The notes below the pieces were generated by a model. The model saw only the letters and a program-made list of their open reading frames with translations, was not told the origin of the DNA and did not search any database. Below, piece by piece: positions 37,724 to 46,571 of a stretch of 64,000 nucleotides of DNA (positions are counted from its first letter, which is position 1; each line of letters opens with the position of its first letter). Origin of the DNA: Sinomonas cellulolyticus (GTDB lineage Bacteria; Actinomycetota; Actinomycetes; Actinomycetales; Micrococcaceae); the NCBI RefSeq assembly GCF_014656475.1, contig NZ_BNCM01000004.1, positions 124,001 to 188,000 of the forward strand, read 5' to 3'. A program made the position numbers and the translations under genes.

Positions 37724-38650
37724 ATGGATCTCGCCCTCAGCAGCTCGATGGTGCTCGGCGCAGCCGTGCTCGTGTGGCTGCTGTGGGTCGCCCCCTACGC
37801 GACGCGGCGCCGCAGGGCCGTTCTCCCCTCCGGGGAGGCCGTCCTCCTGACGGAAGCGGCTGTTCCGCCCGAGTCCTTGATGGTCTCCGCGCCGCTGTCC
37901 CAGACACCGCCTCGAGCGGCCGCCACCGAGGATGTCGGCTCGGCGCCGTCGTCCTCGGGCAGCGAGCGACCGCCGGGCGCCGCGGAACCTCAGGTCCGGC
38001 TGCGGATCCGCTGGGGCCGCATGGTGCTGGCGCTCGCGGGCCTTGCAGCCGCACTGGCCGTCCCGGTCACCCTCGTGCTCCTGGTGGTTGGCCTGCCGGC
38101 TTGGGTTCCGGCTCTCTGTGCGGCCGGGGTTGCAGCCGCCGTCGCCAGTCTCCGTGCGCTCGCCGTGCGCGACCGGAAACGGCGCGTCGACGAGGCCTTC
38201 AAGGCAGCAATGCGCAGCGCTTCGGCGCAGTCCACCAGGCCGGCGGCGCCGCAGGGACCCACCGAAGTCTTCGATGCCGGGCGTGATCCCGAGCCAGCGC
38301 CGCGGCCCGTGAGCCACAGCGAGCTCCGGGCCCTTGCGCTCGAGGTGGCGAAGGCGTCGCAGGCTAATGCCACTGCCGAGGCCAAGGCCACGGGCGCGGA
38401 GGAGGAATGGGAACCGGTGGACGTTCCCCGCCCCGGCTACGTGGCTGCTCCCAGGGCGGAGCGACCCGGACCTGCCCCGCTCGATATGCCCGAGGCGCCC
38501 AAGCCTGAGGGGCGGCCCCTCCTCAAGCCCCAGCCGGAAGTCCCCGAGCCTGGCAGCGTCCCGGACGTTTCCTCCATCGGGCCTCGGCCCGGGGCCCGCC
38601 GGGGGGCGCTCGGCAACCTCGACGAGGTCCTCAACCGCCGCCGCGCGTGA
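37724..38650 (+). CDS. SepX/GlpR-like divisome membrane protein
   Basis: 308 residues. An N-terminal membrane helix (SSMVLGAAVLVWLLWVAPYA) followed by RRR, a polar linker, two further helices (MVLALAGLAAALAVPVTLVLLVV and PALCAAGVAAAVASLRALAV), then a proline-rich cytosolic tail of ~150 residues. Its layout and its place after galU and a RimJ-type gene match actinobacterial SepX (GlpR), which works with FtsZ in cell division. The identification rests more on gene order than on sequence. ATG 37724 chosen by the -10 box. Confidence 0.6.
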   Translation: MDLALSSSMVLGAAVLVWLLWVAPYATRRRRAVLPSGEAVLLTEAAVPPESLMVSAPLSQTPPRAAATEDVGSAPSSSGSERPPGAAEPQVRLRIRWGRMVLALAGLAAALAVPVTLVLLVVGLPAWVPALCAAGVAAAVASLRALAVRDRKRRVDEAFKAAMRSASAQSTRPAAPQGPTEVFDAGRDPEPAPRPVSHSELRALALEVAKASQANATAEAKATGAEEEWEPVDVPRPGYVAAPRAERPGPAPLDMPEAPKPEGRPLLKPQPEVPEPGSVPDVSSIGPRPGARRGALGNLDEVLNRRRA

Positions 38651-38762
38651 GCCCAAGCCGACTCTGGCTCTCCCTCCTGCGGGGGTCGTTGCCGGCAATG
38701 CTGGAGAGGGCAGAGGGATTTGGAATTCACGCCCCGTCCCAGTAACGTAGAACCCGCACCGC

Positions 38763-38835
38763 GGGGTCTTAGCTCAGTTGGTAGAGCGCTTCGTTCGCAT
38801 CGAAGAGGTCAGGGGTTCAAATCCCCTAGGCTCCA
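38763..38835 (+). tRNA. tRNA-Ala (anticodon CGC)
   Basis: 73 bases with a full cloverleaf: acceptor GGGGTCT/AGGCTCC containing the alanine identity pair G3-U70, D arm AGCTCAGTTGGTAGAGC, anticodon stem CTTCG/CGAAG with loop TTCGCAT (anticodon at 38796-38798), and T arm AGGGGTTCAAATCCCCT. The 3' CCA is not encoded. It reads GCG, a frequent codon at this GC content. Confidence 0.97.
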
Positions 38836-38860
38836 CGTATGCCCGCATGAGACGGGCAAG

Positions 38861-38897
38861 AGAAGGGTCCCAGCCGAGAGGCTGGGACCCTTCTTTC
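38861..38897 (+). terminator. Terminator after tRNA-Ala
   Basis: A perfect 15-base stem (AGAAGGGTCCCAGCC) with loop GAGA, ending in TTCTTTC. A classic intrinsic terminator. Confidence 0.93.
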
Positions 38898-38937
38898 GTG
38901 AGCGGGACGGGTTATCGGCTGAGGGCGGCCGGGGGTG

Positions 38938-39480
38938 TCACGCCGGGGGGCCGGACGCGGGCGGCTGGGCCGTCGGTGGGCCTGGTGACGGTGGCGGGGC
39001 CGCGGGAGGGTATGGCGGCGGGTAGTAGCCGGGGGCCCCGTACTGCTGGGCCGGCCTGCGGTCGAACCGCGCGCCCAGGGGGTTCTCGCGCTGGGCGAGC
39101 ATCACGATCAGTGCGATCCAGCCGAGCAGGGGAATCACGGCGAGCAGCAGGAGCCAGGCGCTCAGGTTCACGTCGTGCAGGCGGCGTGCCGCCACCGCAA
39201 GGCCGGGAACCAGAGTGGCCAGACCCCAGGCCACGCCAAGAGGGCTTGTCCCGGTGGGCTGGCCGTTGACGACGTTCTGGCCGATGGAGTCGAGGATGGC
39301 GGAGATGATGGCCGAGGCAAGGGCCCACCACCAGAACTCGCTCCGGCTCGCGCGGCCCGTGAAGATCGCGTACTTCTTGAAGACGCGAACGAAGGCCTCG
39401 ACGGGCGGAGCGCCGTAGTAGGGCAGGTCGAGCGGCGGGACCGGGCCCTTTGCCGCATACAGGGGCTGCTGGCTGGTCAT
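38938..39480 (-). CDS. DUF805 membrane protein
   Basis: 180 residues. The DUF805 pattern is clear: FKKYAIFTGRASRSEFWWWALASAI, then LVPGLAVAARRLHDVNLSAW, followed by hydrophobic LLLLAVIPLLGWIALIVML. Four membrane helices are likely. The tail is proline-rich (PPPYPP type) and probably cytosolic. DUF805 proteins are widespread small membrane proteins of unknown role. ATG 39480 lies 6 bases after TAGCAT. Confidence 0.88.
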   Translation of the reverse strand: MTSQQPLYAAKGPVPPLDLPYYGAPPVEAFVRVFKKYAIFTGRASRSEFWWWALASAIISAILDSIGQNVVNGQPTGTSPLGVAWGLATLVPGLAVAARRLHDVNLSAWLLLLAVIPLLGWIALIVMLAQRENPLGARFDRRPAQQYGAPGYYPPPYPPAAPPPSPGPPTAQPPASGPPA

Positions 39481-39486
39481 GCGACC

Positions 39487-39492
39487 ATGCTA
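39487..39492 (-). promoter_or_regulatory. -10 box of the DUF805 gene
   Basis: TAGCAT on the minus strand, 6 bases before ATG 39480. Confidence 0.5.
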
Positions 39493-39557
39493 GGAACCCC
39501 GGCGTGCCGCACGACAGGGCCGGAAGGCCCTGCTGCTCGTCAGCTGCGCGGCGTAGC

Positions 39558-40559
<1,002 letters not shown>

Positions 40560-40563
40560 GCCG

Positions 40564-41559
40564 TTACAGCCACTGCTTCCGCTTGAAGATGAGCCACAGG
40601 ATGAACCCCGCCACCACCATGAGGCCGAGGGCATACGGGTAGCCGTAGGCCCATTCAAGCTCCGGCATCCCGCGGAAGTTCATCCCGTAGATGCCCGCGA
40701 CGAGGCTTGGGGCGAAGAAGATGGCCGCCCAAGAGGAGATCCGCTTGACCTGCTCATTCTGGGCGAGGCTCGTCTCGTTCTGCCGGTTCGAGGTGAGCGT
40801 GCCGTCAAGGACGAGCGCGTTCTGGAGGATGTCCCGGAAGGAATCGGCGCGGGAGACGATGTGCTCGATGTGGTCGTGGACGTCGCGGAGCCGGCGCTGG
40901 AGCTCGATGTCGTTCTCGCGCTCGCCGAATCCTGCCTCGAGCGTTTCGATCAGCCGCGTGAGCGGGTGGACGGCCCGTTGGAATTGCAGGACCTCGCGGG
41001 TGAGCTCGTAGATGCGGCGCGAGACGGCCTGGTCATTGGCGAAGAGCTGGTCCTCGATCTCGTCGATGTCGTTCTCCAGGCCCGCGACGACGGGCTTGTA
41101 GTCATCCACTACGCGATCCAGCAGGGCGTACAGCACGGCGTCCGGTCCGAGACCGAGCAGGTCGCTGTCCGCCTCGAGCCGCTTCCGTACGAGCCCGACG
41201 CCGGCCGTCTCGGCATGCCGGATGGTGACGACGAAGTTGGGGCCGGTGAAGATGTGCAGCTCGCCGAATTCGACTGTCTCGGTCTCGTCCACATAGCGTG
41301 CCGGGCGCAGGACCGTGAACAGCGTCTCGTCGTACCGTTCCATCTTGGGCCGCTGGTGCGCGTTGATGGCGTCCTCGACTGCGAGGTCGTGGAGCTTGAA
41401 CTCCTGCGCGACCTCGGCCATCTCCTCGGGTGTGGGGCGGTAGAGGCCGATCCACGCCATGCTCCCGCCGACCGCCTCGAGCGTCTCGAAGGTCTGCTCC
41501 AGGGTTTCGGGGTGGGCAGCGCGCCGGCCGCCGACGTACACGGCGTTGTCGATGATCAC
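40564..41559 (-). CDS. corA: CorA-type magnesium/cobalt channel
   Basis: 331 residues. A large N-terminal cytosolic domain, a long helix (ISSWAAIFFAPSLVAGIYGMNF) that contains the hallmark GMN filter motif, and a second helix (YALGLMVVAGFILWLIF) with a basic end KRKQWL. The longest open frame begins at 41922, but that part overlaps the divergent regulator. I start at GTG 41559, giving VIIDNAVYVGGRR, because CATAAT lies 6 bases upstream. It shares its upstream region, with a repeat array, with an HTH regulator. Confidence 0.92.
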   Translation of the reverse strand: MIIDNAVYVGGRRAAHPETLEQTFETLEAVGGSMAWIGLYRPTPEEMAEVAQEFKLHDLAVEDAINAHQRPKMERYDETLFTVLRPARYVDETETVEFGELHIFTGPNFVVTIRHAETAGVGLVRKRLEADSDLLGLGPDAVLYALLDRVVDDYKPVVAGLENDIDEIEDQLFANDQAVSRRIYELTREVLQFQRAVHPLTRLIETLEAGFGERENDIELQRRLRDVHDHIEHIVSRADSFRDILQNALVLDGTLTSNRQNETSLAQNEQVKRISSWAAIFFAPSLVAGIYGMNFRGMPELEWAYGYPYALGLMVVAGFILWLIFKRKQWL

Positions 41560-41565
41560 CGCCCC

Positions 41566-41571
41566 ATTATG
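41566..41571 (-). promoter_or_regulatory. -10 box of corA
   Basis: CATAAT on the minus strand, 6 bases before GTG 41559. It decides the start. Confidence 0.5.
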
Positions 41572-41616
41572 GTCGGTGAGCCATGACATCGGAGGCGGCG
41601 CTGCCGCGCGGCGGTC

Positions 41617-41695
41617 GGCAAAGGAGAGTCTGCAAAGACAATCACTGCAAAGACCACGCTGCAGAAAAACCGTTGCAAAGAGATGGTTGCAAAGA
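41617..41695. repeat. Phased array of GCAAAG repeats in the corA/HTH intergenic region
   Basis: Six copies of TGCAAAGA or close variants start at 41617, 41631, 41646, 41660, 41674 and 41688 (steps 14, 15, 14, 14, 14). The first is GGCAAAGG and the fourth TGCAGAAA; four are identical. The last one overlaps the -35 position of the HTH gene (TTGCAA, 41687-41692). An inverted half, TCTTTG, lies at 41698-41703. Confidence 0.8.
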
Positions 41696-41709
41696 AGTCT
41701 TTGTCGTCG

Positions 41710-41715
41710 TATCGT
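41710..41715 (+). promoter_or_regulatory. -10 box of the HTH regulator gene
   Basis: TATCGT, 6 bases before ATG 41722 and 17 bases after TTGCAA. Confidence 0.55.
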
Positions 41716-41721
41716 TGCAGC

Positions 41722-42354
41722 ATGGATGAGGAAGCCCGGAGTGCAACAGAGCCGAAGCGGACCGTCGACGTCGCCTCGCTGAAGGCCCTCGCCCATCCGC
41801 TGCGGATCGAGATCCTCGATACGATTTCGAGGCTCGGTCCCCAGACCTCGGGCACGCTCGCTGAGATCCTCGGCGAATCCACGGGCTCGACCAGCTACCA
41901 CCTGCGCCAGCTTGCCCGTCACGACTTCCTGCGAGAGGTCGAGGGACGCGGTTCAGGGCGCGAACGGTGGTGGGACCGGCCCAAGGGGAGCCTGCAGGTG
42001 GTGACCCGCGAGCTCGCCGACGATCCAGCAACCGCTGAGGCCGCGCATCTCGTGAGCCGGGAGTTCGAGCACCGCCGAGCTGCTGCCCTCGCCGACTTCA
42101 TGGAGCACGGCTGGCTCAGCGAGCCCGCCGAGTGGTCCGACGCGGCGATGGCGAGCACCAGTCACGCCCGCCTCACGGCGTCGGAACTCGCCATGGTCTC
42201 CGCGAAGCTGGAAGACTTCGCGAGCTCCCTCATCGCCCAGTTCAAGGGGCGCCCCACCCCGGAGGGCGCCCGCCCCGTCCAGATCCACATCAATGCCTTC
42301 CCCCTGGCCCCCCAGCGCCAGGAGGGCCCCCGGCGCCATCAGGAGAAGCCATGA
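41722..42354 (+). CDS. Winged-helix (ArsR-like) transcriptional regulator
   Basis: 210 residues. Residues ~15-75 form a winged helix of the ArsR type: SLKALAHPLRIEILDTISR, then SGTLAEILGESTGSTSYHLRQLARHDFLREV and a wing with RGSGRERWW. The C-terminal ~110 residues are helical and have no obvious metal-binding cysteines, so the signal is unknown. It likely binds the GCAAAG array upstream and controls itself and perhaps corA. An ATGA overlap joins it to a 66-residue gene. Confidence 0.85.
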   Translation: MDEEARSATEPKRTVDVASLKALAHPLRIEILDTISRLGPQTSGTLAEILGESTGSTSYHLRQLARHDFLREVEGRGSGRERWWDRPKGSLQVVTRELADDPATAEAAHLVSREFEHRRAAALADFMEHGWLSEPAEWSDAAMASTSHARLTASELAMVSAKLEDFASSLIAQFKGRPTPEGARPVQIHINAFPLAPQRQEGPRRHQEKP

Positions 42355-42551
42355 GCACCACCGTCGTCGCCCGCCACCAGGCTCCGAGCCTCCTCGATCT
42401 GCTCGCGTACCGCGTGGGCCAGGCGCTCCTCGAGTGGGCCGAGCGGCCGAAAGCGCCGGGAATCGACGTCGAGCGCCTCGCGGAGGCCGAGGGCCGGCGC
42501 GCCGATGCCCGGTTCGCAGAACCCCTCGGCCTGCACCACTGGATCCGCTGA
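42351..42551 (+). CDS. Unknown 66-residue protein coupled to the HTH regulator
   Basis: Begins MSTTVVARHQAPSLLDLLAY and ends PLGLHHWIR. Rich in Ala, Arg and Glu, predicted to be helical, with no membrane segment. The ATG overlaps the regulator stop by 4 bases and has AGGAGAAGCC before it, so it is probably translated with it. No family recognised; small partners of ArsR-like regulators or antitoxin-like proteins are possible but unsupported. Confidence 0.65.
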   Translation: MSTTVVARHQAPSLLDLLAYRVGQALLEWAERPKAPGIDVERLAEAEGRRADARFAEPLGLHHWIR

Positions 42552-42574
42552 GCCGACCCGGCTTCCACCTGGCT

Positions 42575-42614
42575 GCCGCTCCCGGCGCGCCGCCTCGGGC
42601 CGACAGCGGCTTTT
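42575..42614 (+). terminator. Terminator after the HTH operon
   Basis: GCCGCT-CCCG pairs with CGGG and AGCGGC (5-base bulge), followed by TTTT. Confidence 0.5.
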
Positions 42615-42618
42615 CCGC

Positions 42619-43137
42619 TCAGGCGGGCAGCGGCCCCGGTCCCGGGATCCGCTCGAATACGAGCGTCGTCTCGGTGTGGCCCACCACGGGATCGGTGGCG
42701 AGGTTGTCCAGCACCCAGTCGCGCAGCTCTTCGGTGCTTCCCACCGCGATGTGCAGCAGGTAGTCCACGGCGCCCGAGGTGTGGAACGTCGCCAGCACTC
42801 CGGGCAGCTGCGGCACGCGGGCAGTGAACGCGTCGATCTGGTCGCGGTCGTGCGCCCTCAGCCGCACGGAGATGAGCGCCTGGACGCTTCGGCCCACCGC
42901 GGCGAGGTCCACCTTCGCCTCGAACCCTGTGATGATGCCGCGGTCCGAGAGGGCCCTCGTGCGCATGAGCGCCGTGGAGGGCGCAATGCCCACGAGCTCC
43001 GCCAGCTGCTTGTTCGTGATGCGCGCGTCCTCGACGAGGGCAGCGAGGATCCTCCGGTCGACGTCGTCCAGGGGCTCACCGCCCGGGGGATGGTGGCCCG
43101 CGGCGTGCTGCGGTCGGCCAGCGGTCGGCGTGGTCAC
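42619..43137 (-). CDS. Lrp/AsnC-family regulator
   Basis: 172 residues. The N-terminal HTH is LDDVDRRILAALVEDARITN, then KQLAELVGIAPSTALMRTRAL. The C-terminal RAM (effector-binding) domain has ISVRLRAHDRDQIDAF and GAVDYLLHIAVGSTEEL. Such proteins control amino-acid genes. I choose GTG 43137, with GAGGAG 5 bases upstream; the ORF start ATG at 43167 lies on top of the -10 box TATCAT. It is encoded downstream of the MFS gene on the same strand. Confidence 0.9.
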   Translation of the reverse strand: MTTPTAGRPQHAAGHHPPGGEPLDDVDRRILAALVEDARITNKQLAELVGIAPSTALMRTRALSDRGIITGFEAKVDLAAVGRSVQALISVRLRAHDRDQIDAFTARVPQLPGVLATFHTSGAVDYLLHIAVGSTEELRDWVLDNLATDPVVGHTETTLVFERIPGPGPLPA

Positions 43138-43165
43138 GGGTTCTCCTCGGTCAGGGGGCGTGCCC

Positions 43166-43171
43166 ATGATA
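43166..43171 (-). promoter_or_regulatory. -10 box of the Lrp gene
   Basis: TATCAT on the minus strand, giving a leader of about 22 bases with a ribosome binding site. It overlaps an in-frame ATG. Confidence 0.5.
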
Positions 43172-43279
43172 TGCGAGCGGCCTCACGCGCGCTCCTTGCG
43201 CCGCCAGAGCGCTTGCATGTGACGCACGACGCCGGCGCTGTCGCCGCGCGCCGGACGCTCGGCTCTGCTGCGGCAGCGC

Positions 43280-44536
43280 TCAGCTGCGGCGGGCGCGGGC
43301 TTCGGCTCCGTGTGCGAGCCAGGAGGCGGCCGCCGTCGTGAGCGCGATCGCTGCCACGCCGAGCACGAGCGCGTTCCAGCCCCACCAGGAGAGGACGAGG
43401 CCTCCGGCCCACCCGAGGAGGCTGGACCCTCCGTAGTACCCGAGGTTGTACAGCGACGCCGCCTGCGCCCGGCCTGACGCCGCGAGCGCGCCCGTCCAGC
43501 CGGAGGCGATGCCGTGGGCCGCGAAGAAGCCCGCCGTGAACACGACGAGGGCCACGAGGACCGCCGCGAGCGAGTCCGAGACGAGCCCGACCGCGCCGGC
43601 CGCCATCGCGATCGTGCCCGCGACCATCACGGCGCGCCGCCCATACCGGACGCTGAGGCGGGCTGCGAAGCCCGAGCTGAAGGTACCCGAGAGGTAGGCA
43701 AGGAACAGGAGGCTCGCGAGGCTTGCAGGCAGCCGGAACGGTGCGGCCTCGAGCCGGAAGCCGAGGTAGTTGTAGACCGCCACGAAGGAGCCCATGAGGA
43801 GGAAGGCCTGTCCGTACAGGGCCAGGAGGCGGAAGCTGCGCAGCTGTGCCCCGAGCTTGTGGACCGCCGCGGCCGCCGCGGCACGGACGCCACCCTCGGG
43901 GCGGGGAGCCGGAGAGAACCCGCGGGCCTGCGGCGCGAGCACAATGAACGCGACAGCCGCGGCAGCTCCCAGGACCGAGACGGCCATCACGGCGGGCCGC
44001 CACCCCAGGAGGTCCGCGAGCGGACCGGCCGCGAGACGTCCCGCGAGGCCGCCCACGGTGGTACCAGCGATGTACGTCCCCGCTGCAAGGGCCGCGTGCG
44101 TGCGGCTGACCTCTTCGCTGAGGTAGGCGATCGCAATGGCGGGCACGGAGCCGAGGGCCGCGCCCTCGAGGAAGCGCAGCACGAGCAGGAGCTCGAACGT
44201 CGGGGCGAGAGGACCGAGGAGGCCGAGGACGGTCGCCGCGATGATCCCGGCACGCATCGCGCCGATACGTCCGATCCGGTCCGCCACGAACGACCACGGG
44301 AGCACCGCGACCGCGAGGCCGATGGTGGCCAGGGAGACGGTCAGCGCCGCGCGGGCCGGGTCGATGCCGAGCTCTGAGGCGATCCCGGGGAGGAGCGCCT
44401 GGGGAGAGTACAGCTGGGCGAACGTCGCGACGCCGGCGAAGGCGAGGGCCGCGATGAGCCTCCGATAGCCCCGGCTGCCCTTGGCGTGGCCCTCCCAGCG
44501 GGTCTGAGCGTGGACTGCGTCGGGAGCTGCACTCAT
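43280..44536 (-). CDS. MFS transporter, YnfM-like type
   Basis: 418 residues with about 12 membrane helices. The first intracellular loop has the MFS pattern VADRIGRIGAMRAG, and the loop in the second half has LSVRYGRRAVMVAG. EGAALGSVPAIAIAYLSEE is typical of the drug-efflux/YnfM group. The substrate is unknown. ATG 44536 lies 6 bases after TACGGT, and GGAGG also precedes it. Divergent from a LysR gene; a 9-base inverted repeat lies between them, so the LysR protein likely controls this gene. Confidence 0.88.
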   Translation of the reverse strand: MSAAPDAVHAQTRWEGHAKGSRGYRRLIAALAFAGVATFAQLYSPQALLPGIASELGIDPARAALTVSLATIGLAVAVLPWSFVADRIGRIGAMRAGIIAATVLGLLGPLAPTFELLLVLRFLEGAALGSVPAIAIAYLSEEVSRTHAALAAGTYIAGTTVGGLAGRLAAGPLADLLGWRPAVMAVSVLGAAAAVAFIVLAPQARGFSPAPRPEGGVRAAAAAAVHKLGAQLRSFRLLALYGQAFLLMGSFVAVYNYLGFRLEAAPFRLPASLASLLFLAYLSGTFSSGFAARLSVRYGRRAVMVAGTIAMAAGAVGLVSDSLAAVLVALVVFTAGFFAAHGIASGWTGALAASGRAQAASLYNLGYYGGSSLLGWAGGLVLSWWGWNALVLGVAAIALTTAAASWLAHGAEARARRS

Positions 44537-44542
44537 GCCTCC

Positions 44543-44548
44543 ACCGTA
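44543..44548 (-). promoter_or_regulatory. -10 box of the MFS gene
   Basis: TACGGT on the minus strand, 6 bases before ATG 44536. Confidence 0.5.
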
Positions 44549-44562
44549 GGAAGCGGGGAATG

Positions 44563-44596
44563 TATACGTCCAATACACTGATCGAGAGGACGTATA
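44563..44596. promoter_or_regulatory. Candidate LysR operator (TATACGTCC-N16-GGACGTATA)
   Basis: A perfect 9-base inverted repeat in the 80-base MFS/LysR intergenic region. A GTAT/ATAC pair overlaps the left arm. Confidence 0.6.
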
Positions 44597-44616
44597 ACCC
44601 CGACGCATAGGTTGCC

Positions 44617-45600
44617 ATGACATCCATACCGCCCCCTGCGCCGCTCCACGGGGAGCTCGCCCGCCTCCTGCCGCTCCTGCCGGTGCTCGACGCCGTGGGG
44701 CAGACCCGCCACGTGACCGCCGCCGCGGAGCTCCTCGGCGTGCCGCAGCCCACGGTGAGCCGCGCGCTCGCCCGCGCGGCCGCCGTCGTCGGCGCCGAAC
44801 TGGTGCGCAAGGAGGGCCGCGGCATCCGGCTCACGGCCGCCGCCGAGCAGCTCCTTCCCTCCATCCGGACCGCCCTGGGGGAGCTGCAGCGGGGCATCGA
44901 CGCGCTGCACGAGCGCCAGCACGAGGCGCACGGCGTGGTCCGGCTGAGCTTCCAGATGACCTTCGGGGAGTCGGCCGTCCCGGTCTTCGTCAGCGGGTTC
45001 CGTTCCCACCATCCCGATGTGCGGTTCGAGCTCGTGCAGGGCTCGCGGCAGCACTGCCTCGACACGCTGGCCGAGGGGCGTGTGGACCTCGCGATCGTGT
45101 CGCCCCGGCCGCGCAGCACCCGGGAGCTCGACAGCGCCACCCTCCACGTCCAGCGGGTCCGCCTTGCCGTCCCCGCTGACCACCGGCTGGCCGGCCGCCC
45201 GTCCGTCCGGCTGCGCGAGGTGGCAGGTGAGCCGTTCGTCGCCCTCGAGCGCGGCTTCGGGATGCGCAGCATCCTCGACCGCCTCGGCCGCGACGCAGGC
45301 TTCACTCCGGACATCGCCTTCTCGGGCCAGGACTCGCGCACCCTGCTCGGGCTCGTGTCCGCCGGCCTCGGCGTGGCGCTCGTGCCGCCGTCCAGCGCGG
45401 GGCATGGTGCCGTGTACGGGTCGACGCGCCACGCACGCAGCCTGGGCTGGGCCGAGCTCGCGCTCGAGGACCCGGGGGCATACCGCGAGATCGGGCTGGT
45501 GTGGCCGCGGATCGTGGGGGAGCCACCGCAGGTGCGCATGTTCCGGGAGCATGTCCTCGCCCTCGACGCAGACACCCTCGCCGACGCTTTCGGCCGCTAG
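44617..45600 (+). CDS. LysR-family regulator
   Basis: 327 residues. HTH region: LPVLDAVGQTRHVTAAAELL then GVPQPTVSRALARAAAVVGAEL, the classical LysR recognition pattern. The C-terminal two-lobed effector domain has FQMTFGESAVPVFVSGFR and LVSAGLGVALVPPSSA. It probably regulates the divergent MFS exporter, a YnfM/YnfL-like pairing seen in many bacteria. The -10 box is unclear: TAGGTT is only 3 bases before the ATG. Confidence 0.92.
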   Translation: MTSIPPPAPLHGELARLLPLLPVLDAVGQTRHVTAAAELLGVPQPTVSRALARAAAVVGAELVRKEGRGIRLTAAAEQLLPSIRTALGELQRGIDALHERQHEAHGVVRLSFQMTFGESAVPVFVSGFRSHHPDVRFELVQGSRQHCLDTLAEGRVDLAIVSPRPRSTRELDSATLHVQRVRLAVPADHRLAGRPSVRLREVAGEPFVALERGFGMRSILDRLGRDAGFTPDIAFSGQDSRTLLGLVSAGLGVALVPPSSAGHGAVYGSTRHARSLGWAELALEDPGAYREIGLVWPRIVGEPPQVRMFREHVLALDADTLADAFGR

Positions 45601-45671
45601 CACTCAGCCGCTGGCGCCAGGGGCGCCGACGGTGACGCGCCCGCTGAGCACGGTGCCCTGCCGTTGGCGGG

Positions 45672-46502
45672 TCAGTGGCCGAAGCGCTCCGGGTCCGCCG
45701 CCTCCGGGCCCTGCCCGTCGAGGGCATCCAGAGCCTCAAGCTCGGCCTGGGTCAGGTCGAAGCCGAAGACGTCCAGGTTCTCGGCGAGCCTGTCACGGTG
45801 GGAGGACTTCGGGATGGCCACGAGGCCCTGCTGTGTGTGCCACCTCAGGACGGCCTGTGCCGGCGTCACGCCGTGGGCCTCAGCCGCGGCCACGACGGCG
45901 GGCGCGGCCAGGAGTTCCGTCCCCCGCCCGATAGGGGTGTAGGCCTCTGTCACTGTGCCCTGGGCGGAGTTGAACTCCCGCATGTCCCGCTTGGTCCAAT
46001 ACGGGCTGATCTGGAGCTGGTCCACGTCCGGTGCCACGCCGGTGGCCTCGACCACCCGCCTCACATGGGCCGGGAAGAAGTTGGACATGCCGATCGACCG
46101 GACCTTCCCCTCATCGCGCAGTGCGATGAGGCCTTCCCAGGCCTCGACGTAGGTGCCCTGGGCGGGATTCGGCCAGTGGATGAGGTACAGGTCGAGGTAG
46201 TCGACGCCGATCCTCCGCACGGCGTTCTCCCATGCCGTGCGGACGCCGTGCACGCTGTGCCATTTGCGGTTGAACTTGCTGGTGATGAACACCTTTTCCC
46301 GCGGCAGGCCGGACCGGCGGATCCCCTCGCCGACGCCGGCCTCGTTGCCGTAGTTCTCCGCCGTGTCAACGTGCCTGTAGCCGAGCTCGAGGGCCGCCAG
46401 GACAGTGTCCGCAGCCTGGGCGTCGTCGAGCGGCCAGGTCCCGAGGCCGATCTGCGGAATGGAGTGTCCGGATGCGAGCGTGATCGTCGGTGCCGATGCC
46501 AT
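45672..46502 (-). CDS. Aldo/keto reductase
   Basis: 276 residues, NADPH-dependent TIM-barrel reductase. Catalytic residues: Asp and Tyr in VDTAENYGNEAGVGEG, Lys in FITSKFN, and His in YLIHWPNP. The cofactor part near the C-terminus has AIPKSSHRDRLAENLDVFGF. It resembles the 2,5-diketogluconate reductase group; substrate not known. ATG 46502 lies 6 bases after TAGGCT. Convergent with the LysR gene. Confidence 0.93.
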   Translation of the reverse strand: MASAPTITLASGHSIPQIGLGTWPLDDAQAADTVLAALELGYRHVDTAENYGNEAGVGEGIRRSGLPREKVFITSKFNRKWHSVHGVRTAWENAVRRIGVDYLDLYLIHWPNPAQGTYVEAWEGLIALRDEGKVRSIGMSNFFPAHVRRVVEATGVAPDVDQLQISPYWTKRDMREFNSAQGTVTEAYTPIGRGTELLAAPAVVAAAEAHGVTPAQAVLRWHTQQGLVAIPKSSHRDRLAENLDVFGFDLTQAELEALDALDGQGPEAADPERFGH

Positions 46503-46508
46503 GGGCCC

Positions 46509-46514
46509 AGCCTA
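46509..46514 (-). promoter_or_regulatory. -10 box of the aldo/keto reductase gene
   Basis: TAGGCT on the minus strand, 6 bases before ATG 46502. Confidence 0.5.
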
Positions 46515-46571
46515 AGACCCTGCCTGCCCGGGAGGTGACCCCGGGCCGTAGGGGGGTGACCCCGGGCCGAG

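Noticed and set aside
43134..45575. 813-codon minus frame across the MFS and LysR genes
   Set aside because: Runs antisense through LysR and out of frame through MFS; both have clear family signatures in their own frames.
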